From positions 744,001 to 808,000 of the forward strand of contig CP042428.1 in NCBI GenBank assembly GCA_024207135.1: a stretch of DNA of 64,000 bases. Reading direction: 5' to 3'. Shown piece after piece: positions 38,579 to 48,003 of this stretch. A model generated the notes under the pieces. It did no database searches. It was given only the letters and a program-made list of their open reading frames with translations, and had not been told where the DNA came from. Each line of letters starts with the position of its first letter. The first letter of the stretch is position 1. The DNA is from Arthrobacter sp. C2 (lineage in GTDB: Bacteria; Actinomycetota; Actinomycetes; Actinomycetales; Micrococcaceae). The position numbers were made by a program, and so were the translations under genes.

Positions 38579-39376
38579 TTATCGGGTCAGTTTCTTCAGG
38601 CCCTTCTTCGGCGGCACCCGCACCGGATCGGGCCACCGGGGGCTCAGGGCGTCGCCCAGCGTGGTGCCCCGGAGCTTGCGCCCGAACATGGGCAGCACCC
38701 ACTGGGTAACCCAGGCATGGTGTTCCCGAGCCCGCTGCCGGACGCCGCGCGGTGCCTTCCGCTTGTCCCGATGCGTGATGCCGTGCGGCACCTCAAGGAC
38801 ATCCAGGACCCTCGCTGCCATGTACTTGTGCCCGGCCTTGGACATATGCAGCCGATCGGGACCCCACATGCGGGTGTTCGCATAGGCGGCAAAGGTCGCG
38901 TAATCCATCAGGACGGCACCGTACTTCGCGGCGATGAGCCGGACGCCGTCGTTGTAGGCATGGTTCTTGCGGCGCAAGGGCCCCAAGATGGGTGAAACCT
39001 CCACGTCGTAACCCGTGAAAAGGACCAGTGTTGCACCCGTGCGTGCCAGCCGGCGGACCAATAATTCATAGTCGGCCAAGATGTCGGCAATCTTCGTCCC
39101 AAGGTCCATGACATCGTTGCCTCCGGCGTACAGCGTGATGAGCGTTGGTTCCAAGGCGATGGCCGGTTCCAGCTGTTCCGCGATGATGTGCCGAAGCCGC
39201 TTGCTGCGGATGGCGAGGTTCGCGTATTCCCAGCCCGGACAATCGCTCGCGAGGGCCTCGGCTACCCTGTCGGCCCAGCCCCGGACGCCGTTGGGACGCC
39301 GCTTGCTGATATCCCCGACTCCCTCGGTGAAGGAATCGCCCAGGGCTACGTAGCGGCCCGGTTCATGGTCAAGCAT
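38579..39376 (-). CDS. SGNH/GDSL-type hydrolase
   Basis: Blocks of the SGNH family are present: GDSFTEG with Ser15, YAGGNDVMD (Gly/Asn of blocks II and III) and DRLHMSKAGH with the Asp-His pair. The 265-residue protein has no signal peptide, so a cytosolic esterase or lipase is inferred. A basic C-terminal tail (about 200-265) follows the catalytic domain. It is the last gene of a leftward unit with a small protein and a glycosyltransferase, starting 6 bases after the small gene's stop. Confidence 0.88.
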   Translation of the reverse strand: MLDHEPGRYVALGDSFTEGVGDISKRRPNGVRGWADRVAEALASDCPGWEYANLAIRSKRLRHIIAEQLEPAIALEPTLITLYAGGNDVMDLGTKIADILADYELLVRRLARTGATLVLFTGYDVEVSPILGPLRRKNHAYNDGVRLIAAKYGAVLMDYATFAAYANTRMWGPDRLHMSKAGHKYMAARVLDVLEVPHGITHRDKRKAPRGVRQRAREHHAWVTQWVLPMFGRKLRGTTLGDALSPRWPDPVRVPPKKGLKKLTR

Positions 39377-39382
39377 GCGGGG

Positions 39383-39694
39383 CTAGCCGGCTGGCCGTGA
39401 CGCCGGCGCCTTCGGTTGCGGCAACCGAGTGTCAATCGAAGACGCCAGGAACTGCAAATCACTCCCGTCAGCCGCCTTGAGCCGCAGATTCCCAATGCAC
39501 AGGACGTGCACCTCCTCCAACCGGTCGGCAACGCCGGGCGGAAGGAAGGAAACTGCGCCCCGGCCCGTCTGCGCGCCTCGAACCGCATCCGTGTCGGCAC
39601 CAACGCTCCCTTGACCCACTTGAGTTTGGGGCAGCGTGAGGGCGCGCCCCGGGCCAAGAAATCCTGCACCGCTACCTGTAATTCTCATTTGCAT
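39383..39694 (-). CDS. Small hypothetical protein between glycosyltransferase and SGNH hydrolase genes
   Basis: I do not recognise this 103-residue frame. Its ATG lies 2 bases after the glycosyltransferase stop (TGA-CC-ATG) and its TAG ends 6 bases before the SGNH ATG, filling the interval exactly as an operon gene would. The N-terminal half is Gly-rich (ITGSGAGFLGPG). The C-terminal half looks foldable (RLEEVHVLCIGNLRLKAADG). No ribosome-binding site is seen, so translational coupling would be needed. It could be chance. Confidence 0.45.
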   Translation of the reverse strand: MQMRITGSGAGFLGPGRALTLPQTQVGQGSVGADTDAVRGAQTGRGAVSFLPPGVADRLEEVHVLCIGNLRLKAADGSDLQFLASSIDTRLPQPKAPASRPAG

Positions 39695-39696
39695 GG

Positions 39697-40830
39697 TCAC
39701 AGGGCGAGCCGAAGCCGCGGGTGCTCGGCAATGGCTTCGGCATAGAGGTTCATGAGCTGTTCGCACACCACGTGCCAGCTGCGGCCTTGGACCTGCTGGA
39801 AAGCTGCGGCCGCAAAGGCCGAACGTTTGGCGTCGTCACCGATGAGGTCCATGGCGTAGGTTCGCATTTGCTCCAGGTTGCCCGGTGCGTATAGCCAGCC
39901 CGTGCGCGAGGAATCCACGAGATCCACGGGGCCGCCCCGCCCGGTGGCGACGACGGGGACCCCCGAGGCCATGGCTTCCTGAATGGTTTGGCAGAAGGTT
40001 TCGAGTTCCCCCGGGTGCACAAACAGGTCGAAGGAGGCCATGGCGGTGGCTAGTTCCTCACCGCCCAGGAAGCCCGCAAAATGGGCCGTCGGAAGAAGCG
40101 ACTCGAGCGCCTCGCGCTGCGGACCGTCGCCGACGATTACCAGCCGGGTGTCGGGGATCTCGGACAGGATGGCCAGGTCTTCCACCTGCTTTTCGAGGGC
40201 CAGACGCCCCACATAGCCGATGATCTTTTGTCCTTGGGGCGCCACCTTGCGGCGGAAATCCGCGCTTCGCTTGTCGGGGTGGAAGCGTGCGGTATCCACA
40301 CCGCGGCGCCACAGCTCCAGCCGCGGGATGCCGTGGCCCCGCAGCTTTTGCATCGAGTCGCTCGAGGGGACAAGAGTCTTGGTCGCTGCCACGTGGATCC
40401 GCTTCACCCGCTGCCACGCCCAGTTTTCCAAGAACGGCATGCCGTAACGGGCTGCGTAGCCCGGAACGTCGGTCTGGTAGACAGCCACGGAGGGAATACC
40501 CAGGGCCGCGGCGGCCCTGACGGCACGCCAGCCCAGAACAAATGGCGATGCCAGGTGGACGACGTCGGGATTGAACTCGGCCAGCAGGGCCTTCACCCGC
40601 ACCACCCCACCAAAGGCAACCCGGATGTTCCGGTATCCGGCCAGTGGGACGGCCGGCAGCCGCCTCACGGTTGCGCCTTCCACCGTGGGAGGCGCATTCT
40701 CCAGCGTCGACGGGGCGATGACCAAGACCTGGTCCTCGCGGGCATCCAGGTGCTGCAAGACCTTCAGCAGCGAATGGGTGACCCCGTTCATCTCGGGAAA
40801 GAACGATTCAGCAACTATGGCAACCTTCAC
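39697..40830 (-). CDS. GT4-family glycosyltransferase (MgtA/PimB-like mannosyltransferase)
   Basis: The GT-B fold is shown by the N-terminal VAIVAESFFPEMNGVTHSL and the C-terminal donor-binding block FVHPGELETFCQTIQEAMA with the EX7E motif, followed by GVPVVATGRGGPVDLV. The 377-residue enzyme most resembles GDP-mannose-dependent alpha-mannosyltransferases such as MgtA, which work on glycolipids at the inner membrane face. It has no membrane helix. GTG is the start codon. The downstream small frame and SGNH gene follow without gaps. Confidence 0.88.
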   Translation of the reverse strand: MKVAIVAESFFPEMNGVTHSLLKVLQHLDAREDQVLVIAPSTLENAPPTVEGATVRRLPAVPLAGYRNIRVAFGGVVRVKALLAEFNPDVVHLASPFVLGWRAVRAAAALGIPSVAVYQTDVPGYAARYGMPFLENWAWQRVKRIHVAATKTLVPSSDSMQKLRGHGIPRLELWRRGVDTARFHPDKRSADFRRKVAPQGQKIIGYVGRLALEKQVEDLAILSEIPDTRLVIVGDGPQREALESLLPTAHFAGFLGGEELATAMASFDLFVHPGELETFCQTIQEAMASGVPVVATGRGGPVDLVDSSRTGWLYAPGNLEQMRTYAMDLIGDDAKRSAFAAAAFQQVQGRSWHVVCEQLMNLYAEAIAEHPRLRLAL

Positions 40831-41165
40831 GCCTCAACCATGACCGCCGAAGGTTGCCACCGAGCGTTGCCCTAGGTACATGGCGGTGAAAAGTGGGTGA
40901 ACGGCAGCACCCGGAGCTGCACCTTCCGGGTACCTTGCACCGACCCGGCGGCGGGTTGACCTCCGGGTGAGGGCAGGAGAACTCCTGGCCATGGACAAGC
41001 AGGGACCCCGATTCCAGCTGCCAAGCGAAGTTGGCCCTCGTACCCCGTGCGCAGGGCGCGAGTCCCGCAAGGGGAACTTCCTGCGGGACAGCGATCCCGC
41101 CCCGAACCCGAGAACCCGCAGCGTGGTCATCGTCGAGCGAATCAGGGGCCGGTTATTGCCTGGCT
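40831..41165. other. Gene-free interval
   Basis: About 335 bases between the glycosyltransferase start and the end of the serine hydrolase gene, which run in the same leftward direction. No credible frame, repeat or terminator was found. Confidence 0.5.
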
Positions 41166-42305
41166 TCAACCATCCGAGGCCCGGTCGGGTAGGTCCCAGC
41201 CGTACGTTTTGGCGATCCGGTCTTGGATCTCCGCTATCACCGGTAGGCCGTTGTCGCCGTTGGTCATGATCACCGCGCCGTAGCCCTTGGCGACGTGTCC
41301 GATGAGTTGAGCCTTGAAGCCCCAATTGTCGCCGTCGTGCTCGAAGTACCAGCCCTCACCTTTCTTGGACACGATGAAGCCGACTGCGAATGGGCCTACG
41401 CCGACCGGTGTGACCATGTTCCGCATCGTCGATTGGTTCAGGACAAGCGACGACCGTCCGGCCAGCGTCCGTTGAATCTCGACGACGAATTTGGCGAGGT
41501 CGCCGGGCGTCGTCCACAACCCGGCCGCAGCCTGCTCCGGATAGACGTGCCAAGGTGCACCCATCGTCGCACCCGTGTGGTTGTGGGCGCGGGCAGCCCC
41601 GAGTTCGAGCTCGGCCGGCAAAGGCTGCTCGTAGGTGCTGTTGGTCATGCCGATCGGTCGAAGGACCCAGTCGAGCATGATCTGTGTGAAGGGTGCCCCC
41701 ACGGTGTCGGTGAGCGCGAGTTGCTGTACCTCGATACCACCGCCTGAATACTGGTAGGCCGTCATGGCCGGACGAACCAGCCGCACAGCAGGTAATGGCG
41801 AGGGCGATTGGCCGTCGAGGATTTGCAGCACAGTCGGTAGCGGCTTGCCCGGTTCATATCCGGGGAAACCATATCCGTCGCCGAGGCCGGAGGTGTGGCT
41901 CATTAGCATCCTCGGTGTGACGGCGACCTCTCCGCCGAACGGAGCATCCGGAAGCTTCCAGCTCTTGAGGATTGTGTTGATGTCCTGGTCGATATCGAAC
42001 AGCCCGAGCTGAGCGGCCTTAAGCGACGCCATCGCTGCCAGTGGTTTAGTAATCGATGCTGCCTGGTAGAGCGTCTGGTCGGTGGCGGTCATGCCAGACT
42101 GGGCGTCCGCCACGCCCCACGACTTCGTCCACGCAACTTCGAAGTCGTGTACGACGGCCACACCGACACCAGGGACTTGGTTACGGTCCAACAATTGCGG
42201 AATGCTCAAGGCGTAGGACCGCTGGCGGTCAGGCGACCGTGCGCCCTCGATCTGAAGGATCCTCGCGGCGTGCGTCCTTGATGGTTCAAACTCGCTGCTT
42301 GCCAT
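41166..42305 (-). CDS. Serine beta-lactamase-like hydrolase (class C / penicillin-binding fold)
   Basis: The SxxK motif is SITK (Ser84, Lys87), the second motif is YSGGG in place of YxN near residue 180, and an HDG segment (FEHDGDNWG) stands in the KTG position. This pattern fits the S12/class C family of esterases and D-peptidases, not a proven antibiotic-resistance enzyme. The 379-residue protein lacks a clear signal peptide. The ATG at 42305 is preferred over one 63 bases upstream, which would read through TATGGT, a possible -10 box. Confidence 0.87.
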   Translation of the reverse strand: MASSEFEPSRTHAARILQIEGARSPDRQRSYALSIPQLLDRNQVPGVGVAVVHDFEVAWTKSWGVADAQSGMTATDQTLYQAASITKPLAAMASLKAAQLGLFDIDQDINTILKSWKLPDAPFGGEVAVTPRMLMSHTSGLGDGYGFPGYEPGKPLPTVLQILDGQSPSPLPAVRLVRPAMTAYQYSGGGIEVQQLALTDTVGAPFTQIMLDWVLRPIGMTNSTYEQPLPAELELGAARAHNHTGATMGAPWHVYPEQAAAGLWTTPGDLAKFVVEIQRTLAGRSSLVLNQSTMRNMVTPVGVGPFAVGFIVSKKGEGWYFEHDGDNWGFKAQLIGHVAKGYGAVIMTNGDNGLPVIAEIQDRIAKTYGWDLPDRASDG

Positions 42306-42806
42306 GCTCACGAAAGTACCATAATGCTCCGTGCGCAGCCGCCGGATTTCTGACCATCCATGTGGCAATCAACGCCGCATCCGGGGTTGGGCGCTTGCTT
42401 GGGGCACACAGGTCTACCGATCAACCTGGGATGCCCGATAACGGCCTTGGGCGGGACAATGTGCCGCCGGTTGGAAGCGATTCCGGGATGGATCAGCATC
42501 GGCGTGGATCCGCTGGCCTAGCTAGAACTGCTTGAGGCTTATAGGAGAATTCTTGGATTGCATCCGCTAGCTCCGGGTTGGTCCGCTTCCCGTCTGGCAC
42601 CATCGACGCCCCATTTCGCAGCAGTGGCTCGACCGTTTGAACAACAAGTTGCCGCCTCTGATTGCTGAGCTTCGCTTTTTCCATAGTTGACGAGGGGACC
42701 GGGCGTCAGACCTCCGTGCGCCCTCGGCCGCAATCACAATGCGGCCGAGGTGTCGGAATTGGGTTCGCCGGTAAGCCGGCTTCCCCGATGAGCGCGGCGG
42801 TACGTC
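42306..42806. other. Gene-poor interval with hairpin
   Basis: A perfect 10-bp hairpin (42722-42731 with 42741-42750) lies about 60 bases after the leftward lrp stop and may be its terminator. A 63-codon leftward frame at 42493-42684 has no ribosome-binding site or family resemblance and is not called. Confidence 0.5.
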
Positions 42807-43307
42807 CTATGGGGTGGTTGTTCGGCCTGGTAGCACGGGCCGCTTTGCGACGGGGGTTGCAATGACAAAACTGCTGGTGGTCTGCCCGAAAATGAGGAAT
42901 TGGTCCAGAAGCTCCTCGAGGTTTTCTATAGATGGGACGTGTATCTGCATGAGAAAGCAGTCTTCGCCTGAGATCCGATAGCACTCGCTCACCTGTGGGG
43001 TGTTGGCAGCGAGGTTTGCAATCTTGCTTATCTGTCCGGGACCGGGTCGTACTCGCACCCAGGCGGCCACCGGTAGGCCGATCTTCGCAGGGTCGATATC
43101 AAGTTTGACGCCCCTAAGGACTCCAGCGATTTCGAGCCTGGTCATCCGCTCGCGTACTGCAGGGGCCGACATGCCAACTCGACGGGCGAGGTCGGCCACG
43201 GTCATTCGCGGGTCCATAGCCAGCTCGCCAATGATGTGACGATTCACCTCATCCAGTAGCTCCGTGTTGAGGCTAAAGCCTGTCGGCACTTTTACTTTAC
43301 TTTCCAT
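42807..43307 (-). CDS. Lrp/AsnC family transcriptional regulator
   Basis: The 166-residue protein has an N-terminal AsnC helix-turn-helix (MTVADLARRVGMSAPAVRER, about 35-54) and a C-terminal RAM domain (about 65-150) with YRISGEDCFLMQIHV. It is divergent from the exporter gene at 43375, separated by 67 bases, the usual layout for an Lrp regulator that controls an amino-acid exporter. The ATG lies 7 bases after TACAGT; a GTG 9 bases upstream is an alternative. Confidence 0.92.
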   Translation of the reverse strand: MESKVKVPTGFSLNTELLDEVNRHIIGELAMDPRMTVADLARRVGMSAPAVRERMTRLEIAGVLRGVKLDIDPAKIGLPVAAWVRVRPGPGQISKIANLAANTPQVSECYRISGEDCFLMQIHVPSIENLEELLDQFLIFGQTTSSFVIATPVAKRPVLPGRTTTP

Positions 43308-43374
43308 GGGAATCACTGTATTTCACTTAGATTACATACTGGTCTACTTCAATAGTGCCTCCGATACTTAGAAT

Positions 43375-44262
43375 GTGCCAACATCCAGTTCAAGAAGTTC
43401 TACTGTCAGACCCATTCGTGCCATGGTGGATCGAATTCCACCTCACGCCTACTTCATCGTCAGCGCCGTACACCACTACCTCGGTCCGGCCTTCGCGGTT
43501 CTCCTGTTCGCCAGCGTCGAGCCGCTCGGCGTCGCCTGGCTTCGCATCGCCTCAGCGGCAATGATCTTTGCAATCTGGCGCAGACCCTGGCGCACATGGC
43601 GAAAGCTCGACCGAACGACGCGTTTCCTCCTGGCAGGCTGGGGCGCGGTCTTGGCAGTGATGAACCTAAGTTTCTACTCTGCAATCGACCGACTGCCATT
43701 GAGCACTGTTGCCGCAATAGAATTTCTCCCCGTGATTCTGCTCGCTGCGATCGCTGTCCGAAGCCCACGAAACGGACTCGCATTGCTGGCCGCCGTAGCC
43801 GGTGTCTGTCTGCTTACGGATGTTCGCCTCATCGCTGAACCGATAGGCTTCGCCTTTGCTGCCGCAAACGCGTCCCTGTTCGCGCTCTACATAATTTTCG
43901 GCCACCGGGTCGCCCGCAATACTCAGCTGAGCGGGATCGACGGGCTTGCCTTGGCAATGATCATCGCGGCAGCTGTCGCATTCCCCTTTGGGATTGCGGA
44001 AGCCCTCCCGGCATTCACCGATCCGTGGCTGCTTGCCGCGGCGGTAGGAGTGGGAGTGACTTCTTCGGTTATACCGTACGTGTGCGACCAACTTGCGATG
44101 AAGCGGCTGAGCCGTGCCCGCTACTCGATCATGGTCTCGCTATTGCCTGCGACGGCGACGGCCATTGGAATCGCTGTGCTCTCACAGATCCCCACGATTC
44201 CTGAACTTGCAGGGGTGCTCCTTGTGATCTTTGGAGTTGCGCTGCACCACGAACGCAAATGA
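43375..44262 (+). CDS. EamA/DMT-family exporter (RhtA-like)
   Basis: The 295-residue protein has ten hydrophobic helices in two EamA halves. ATMSSVIPY-type conserved region appears as GVTSSVIPYVCDQLAMKRLS near residue 230. The RhtA branch exports threonine, homoserine or other amino acids. The divergent Lrp gene supports amino-acid export. A GTG 6 bases after GATACT is used as a leaderless start; ATG at 43423 is an alternative. G+C at third codon positions is visibly lower than in the core genes. Confidence 0.88.
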   Translation: MPTSSSRSSTVRPIRAMVDRIPPHAYFIVSAVHHYLGPAFAVLLFASVEPLGVAWLRIASAAMIFAIWRRPWRTWRKLDRTTRFLLAGWGAVLAVMNLSFYSAIDRLPLSTVAAIEFLPVILLAAIAVRSPRNGLALLAAVAGVCLLTDVRLIAEPIGFAFAAANASLFALYIIFGHRVARNTQLSGIDGLALAMIIAAAVAFPFGIAEALPAFTDPWLLAAAVGVGVTSSVIPYVCDQLAMKRLSRARYSIMVSLLPATATAIGIAVLSQIPTIPELAGVLLVIFGVALHHERK

Positions 44263-44749
44263 GCGGCAGAAACCGGCGTCAATCAGAGCGTCTAGCCTGC
44301 GGTTCGAATTGCTCAGAATCGATGAATTTTGGCTATCCATCTCGGATAGCACCATGCAAGAGGCGGGATCCCTTCGGGGTTCCGCTGAGCCGCACCGTGC
44401 TCGAGCCAGCGCCCGCACGGGATGCCTATCCGCCAAGGCAGAAGGCTGCATTTTTTGTCGAATCGGCGAGGTTCTGTTGTTTGCAAATTGGCGTCACCGC
44501 AGCCCCAGATGGGGAACGCTCTGCGGGCGGTGCAGGATCAGTAAGGCTCCGTATTTGTATCCGGAATGCTGAGGAACGGTGCTCTTGCCAGCGGTAGGAC
44601 CACGTACACCGCGGTGGCAGCGGCATAGTCGTCGGCAATCGTTGCAGTGCCTCGTGGGCAGGGTGTCAGGAGGGCACAGTGATCCGAACAGGAGCCACTC
44701 CTCGACTGTTCGTGCACAGGTCCGATAGGTGGGACGGTAGATTTGAAGG
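44263..44749. other. Gene-free interval
   Basis: About 490 bases, less G+C-rich than the flanks. No frame of credible composition, and no transposase or RNA-gene signature, was seen. Confidence 0.5.
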
Positions 44750-45175
44750 ATGAGATCGATTCGGCGAGCGGTTTGCGTACTTTCGGCCAGCGCCCTCGCG
44801 TCTCTGCTGACTGGGTGCTCGGTTGACGCAGCGATCTGGGCGAACGATGGTGCCCAGGTGATTCAAAGGACCGAGAAGCTCGTGAGTGACTTAGCTTCGG
44901 GTGGAACGTCAGGGGGTACCTGCATGGATTCCGTGGCGGATCTCGGTGCGCCCAGCGATTGGTCAGGGCTTTCCGCGCGCGAGCCGGAAGAGTTTGTCGC
45001 GGGGTATTGGGCCGACCAAGCGGCGCTCGGTCCTCAGTGGAGCATTAACCTGGAGGGCTTCCCCGAAGGCGCAGTGCCCGGGAGCCGCTATCCGGGAGAC
45101 GTCTTTTACCGAGAGACCGACGATAGGCTTTGTGTGGTCGACGTTGCCTGGGCGACGCTCGTCGCCGTGGGCTGA
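44750..45175 (+). CDS. Small lipoprotein, hypothetical
   Basis: The 141-residue product starts with a classic lipoprotein signal (RRAVCVLSASALASLLTGC, Cys23). A helical segment and a mature domain with two further Cys residues (GGTCMDS and RLCVVD) follow, which could form a disulfide outside the cell. No family was recognised. ATG follows TAGATT (44738-44743) by 6 bases and has no ribosome-binding site. Genes on neither side suggest a function. Confidence 0.72.
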   Translation: MRSIRRAVCVLSASALASLLTGCSVDAAIWANDGAQVIQRTEKLVSDLASGGTSGGTCMDSVADLGAPSDWSGLSAREPEEFVAGYWADQAALGPQWSINLEGFPEGAVPGSRYPGDVFYRETDDRLCVVDVAWATLVAVG

Positions 45176-46587
45176 CCCAAACGGGTGCATCCTGCTCCGT
45201 GCAAGTGGGTGATGGAGCGGTTGGTGAATCATCTCGTGCAGTGTTTCGAATATGGCGAGTGGCCGTTCTGCAATGGACGTGTCGTACTTGCATTCCGAGA
45301 CAGTCCCGCATAGCGATCCTCTAACGGCCCAATTGCTCACTGACGTGAATCTTTGAATCCACAGAATTTAAGTTGGCTCATAAGATACGCCAGCAAAAAG
45401 CGTGGTGTAAGACCGCCCCCATACGGTTTACATAACTGAGGCCATCCAAGGAACCACATTAGCCGATCACATCAAGTGAGGCTGCGCTGAAGGATGGCGC
45501 TGGAACCGGTGCTTCCGGAAGCATCAGCTCGTTTTCAATCTGTGACGCATTCGATCGGCGACCCCTGCAGTTTCCGGTGATCGCTATTTTCGTGGCTAAT
45601 CCGCTCGCGGAAGACTCCGGTATGAGGCGCGCACGCGACACGTGTCCAATGCGGTGACGCGATCGCGGCGGCGAACAAGACCATCGACGGTTAGTCCGCC
45701 ACGGCCGCGAACGATTGGATGTTTGCCTGCTGGGGGAGTGGTGCTGCCAGATCGCCATTGATTTCCGAGGCTGAGGTGAAATATTGAAAGCGCTCGTAGC
45801 GCGATAAATTGATAAGGCTCTCAGGTTTTCGAAGTTCTTAACAGCCTGCAAGTTTCTGAGTCGGGTGGTGACATTGTTTTGGTGACGCGCTGACATTGCG
45901 TTTCGCTGGAAGTCTAGAAATCTGAACTTATCGTTTTACCGGCGACGACATCACCGATCCAGGGCGAAGTGCTGGTGCTGATAACGCTTTCGCGGGTGGT
46001 CTGGGGTCTCCACATGGATTCCGATGCCTCGGGCTAAGGCACATCTTTGCCTGGAGAGGCATGGATTTTGCGGACTGGGCGGGCGACGAGTTTTTGTTGG
46101 GTTACCGAGTTGGGTCCAACCAGTAGTGGCTCGGTCGCCATGACGATCTCGGGTTCGGGCTGTGTTCCCGGCCGGTGGCTCGGGCTGGGGAGTATTGCGC
46201 GCTGAAATTCCGAGCCATCCCGACTAAAGGATGCTCTGCCCAAGAACTCGGGAGCGGCATGAAGACAGTCCATTGTCACCAAAGTTTGAAACACGAAAGA
46301 CCCCAAAATTAGGGTTTTGGTTCAACCGTAGCGAATCGATCCTGCCCATTTTTCACTAAAGCCGAACCAAATTTTCCAATTTGGCCTGCTTTGGAGCCCA
46401 CGTGGCAGCTTGCCGAATTTGCGAGCCGTGCGTGTCATTGGAGAACTCGGTGGGCAAGCACAACTGGTCGCCCACAAGCTGAACGCTTGCCGGGCTGAGG
46501 GGCATTTGATGGCAACTGGCAACGAAACTACCGCGAACTTTGCGAACGCCTTCTTGCGACAATAGGACTCGCGAATAATTGGCCTAC
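45176..46587. other. 1.4-kb gene-free, lower-G+C region
   Basis: No frame has plausible coding composition, and stops are frequent in all frames. The stretch around 45300-46560 is visibly A+T-richer than the core. TGACATTG repeats at 45869-45876 and 45891-45898, 22 bases apart, which could be a mobile-element end. Decayed foreign DNA is the simplest reading. Confidence 0.5.
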
Positions 46588-47172
46588 CTAAGCCAGCTGG
46601 GTCGATTGGTAAATCGCCATCAATACGCCAGAAGCGGTGGGAGTGCAGGCGACCAGCCGCATCCGGTGCGCTTCGTCGTCCGGACCGAACAGGCGGTGGC
46701 CGGAGCCGAGCACAATCGGGTGAATCATAAGAAGCAGCTCGTCAACGAGACCGTGGGGAAGTAGGGAACGGATGAGCTGACCGCTGCCCATGATTACGAG
46801 ATTGCCGCCGGGTTGCTTTCGTAGCGCAGCCACCTGAGCTGGGACATCGCCACTTAGTAGCGTGGAATTCGGCCAGGGGAGTTCGGCATCGGGGTTGGAA
46901 GATGCGACGTATTTCCTTGTCTGGGTTAGGCCGTCTTTGAATGGTCCGCCGATCCGGTTCCAGTGGGTGAGCATATCGTCATAACTGCGTCGGCCAAACA
47001 GCCAGGAGAAGTCTTGACCCATCCGCTCGCCCATAGTCGCACGCATCGCTGGGTCGTTGTCTTGTTCGGCCCAGCCGCCGTACCGGAAGCCGCCTCTGGT
47101 GTCTTAGTCAGGTCGGCCCGGACCTTGCAGGACTCCGTCAAGGCTGACGTGATTCACGACCAGAACACGCAT
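46588..47172 (-). pseudogene. Dihydrofolate reductase family gene interrupted by a nonsense codon
   Basis: Translation from the ATG at 47172, which has GAGGAG 5 bases upstream, gives the family start MRVLVVNHVSLDGVLQGPG, then a TAA at codon 23 (47104-47106). The same frame continues with GGFRYGGWAEQDNDPAM and the full RibD-C-like body to LVDELLLMIHPIVLGSGHRLF. Nothing is shifted or missing. A single G-to-T change of a GAA codon (family sequence PDEDTRGG) would explain it. Reinitiation at 47046 would lose the nucleotide-binding N-terminus. Confidence 0.82.
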
Positions 47173-48003
47173 GGGGACTCCTCAGATAGATTGACTCATT
47201 AGTGTGACAATGACGCTTGGTACTTATTGGTAGCTTCATGCGGGCAATTGACCAAGGCCGAGGAAGTTCGCGAACTCGCTGGCCATTTCAGGGACAGGCC
47301 TTGGGGGAAGGTGACGTAGCCGATCGGAACTGGCTCGCATCGACTTCGCACATGTGGCTGGCTAGAGGCTCATGGACTGCCCCCAGTCGTTTGAGTGCGG
47401 TTGCACTTCCAGAGGATCACAACGCGATGGTCACTAATCTCGCATCGGCACAGCGGAAAATTGCTCCCTGAACATGAAGGAGCCGGCAGGAGACTTGGGC
47501 CCGGCTTCAACGGTGCGCATGCCATGGCACCCAGTGTAGAAGCAAAACAACCAAATACCTCAGGTCTAGTGAGAATGCATTACCTGTCATGAGACTGGAA
47601 TCAGGCCCTTCAGCGACTTAGGGGAGTGCCCTCAAAAGCCAAGTTGACATAATGTAGATTATCGGCGAAATATCCATGGTTCTGAAAGTGGTGAAATTCG
47701 CACATTCCAGCACATCTAGCTGCCCGCCTCGACTGCGTCCGACTCCCCCGAAATTTCCGTTTTCGCGCGTCCGGCTCGTGGCTCGTCGGCAACCGCCCGG
47801 GGTCCGGCGCCGAGCGCACCCACGGATTTCGATGCACGCCGGCACCCGAAGCTGGCCGAAAGTGGAAAATCCCGAAGTATCTCGGTGAAATCTTCGTGTT
47901 CCTGCCGCTCCTCCGTGTCTTTGGGAAGGATAACTATTGGTTGACATAACTACTTTTCGGCCTGTTTTGGCGCTTGCATAGTTATTCAGGGAAACTCGAT
48001 GGT
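47173..48003. other. Gene-free interval upstream of zapE
   Basis: About 830 bases with no credible gene. GTTGACATAA occurs at 47643 and 47940. The first copy overlaps the inverted repeat ATAAT-GTAG-ATTAT, and the second is followed by ATAACTA/TAGTTAT arms 26 bases apart (47946-47985) just before zapE. A CATAGT box at 47977 may be part of the zapE promoter. Confidence 0.5.

Noticed and set aside
42493-42684. A 63-codon leftward frame (MEKAKLSNQRRQ...)
   Set aside because: The composition is plausible, but there is no ribosome-binding site, no -10 box at leaderless spacing and no family resemblance.
43315-43316. GTG at 43316 as the start of the Lrp gene
   Set aside because: It lies within the TACAGT -10 box region; the ATG at 43307 sits at leaderless spacing and is preferred, though the difference is only three codons.
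45459-45896. A 145-codon leftward frame in the gene-free region
   Set aside because: Ser/Arg-rich without hydrophobic periodicity, and other frames across the region are broken by stops, so it is likely noncoding.
47941-47982. TTGACA plus CATAGT as a zapE promoter
   Set aside because: The two hexamers are about 30 bases apart, too far for a single sigma-70-type promoter.
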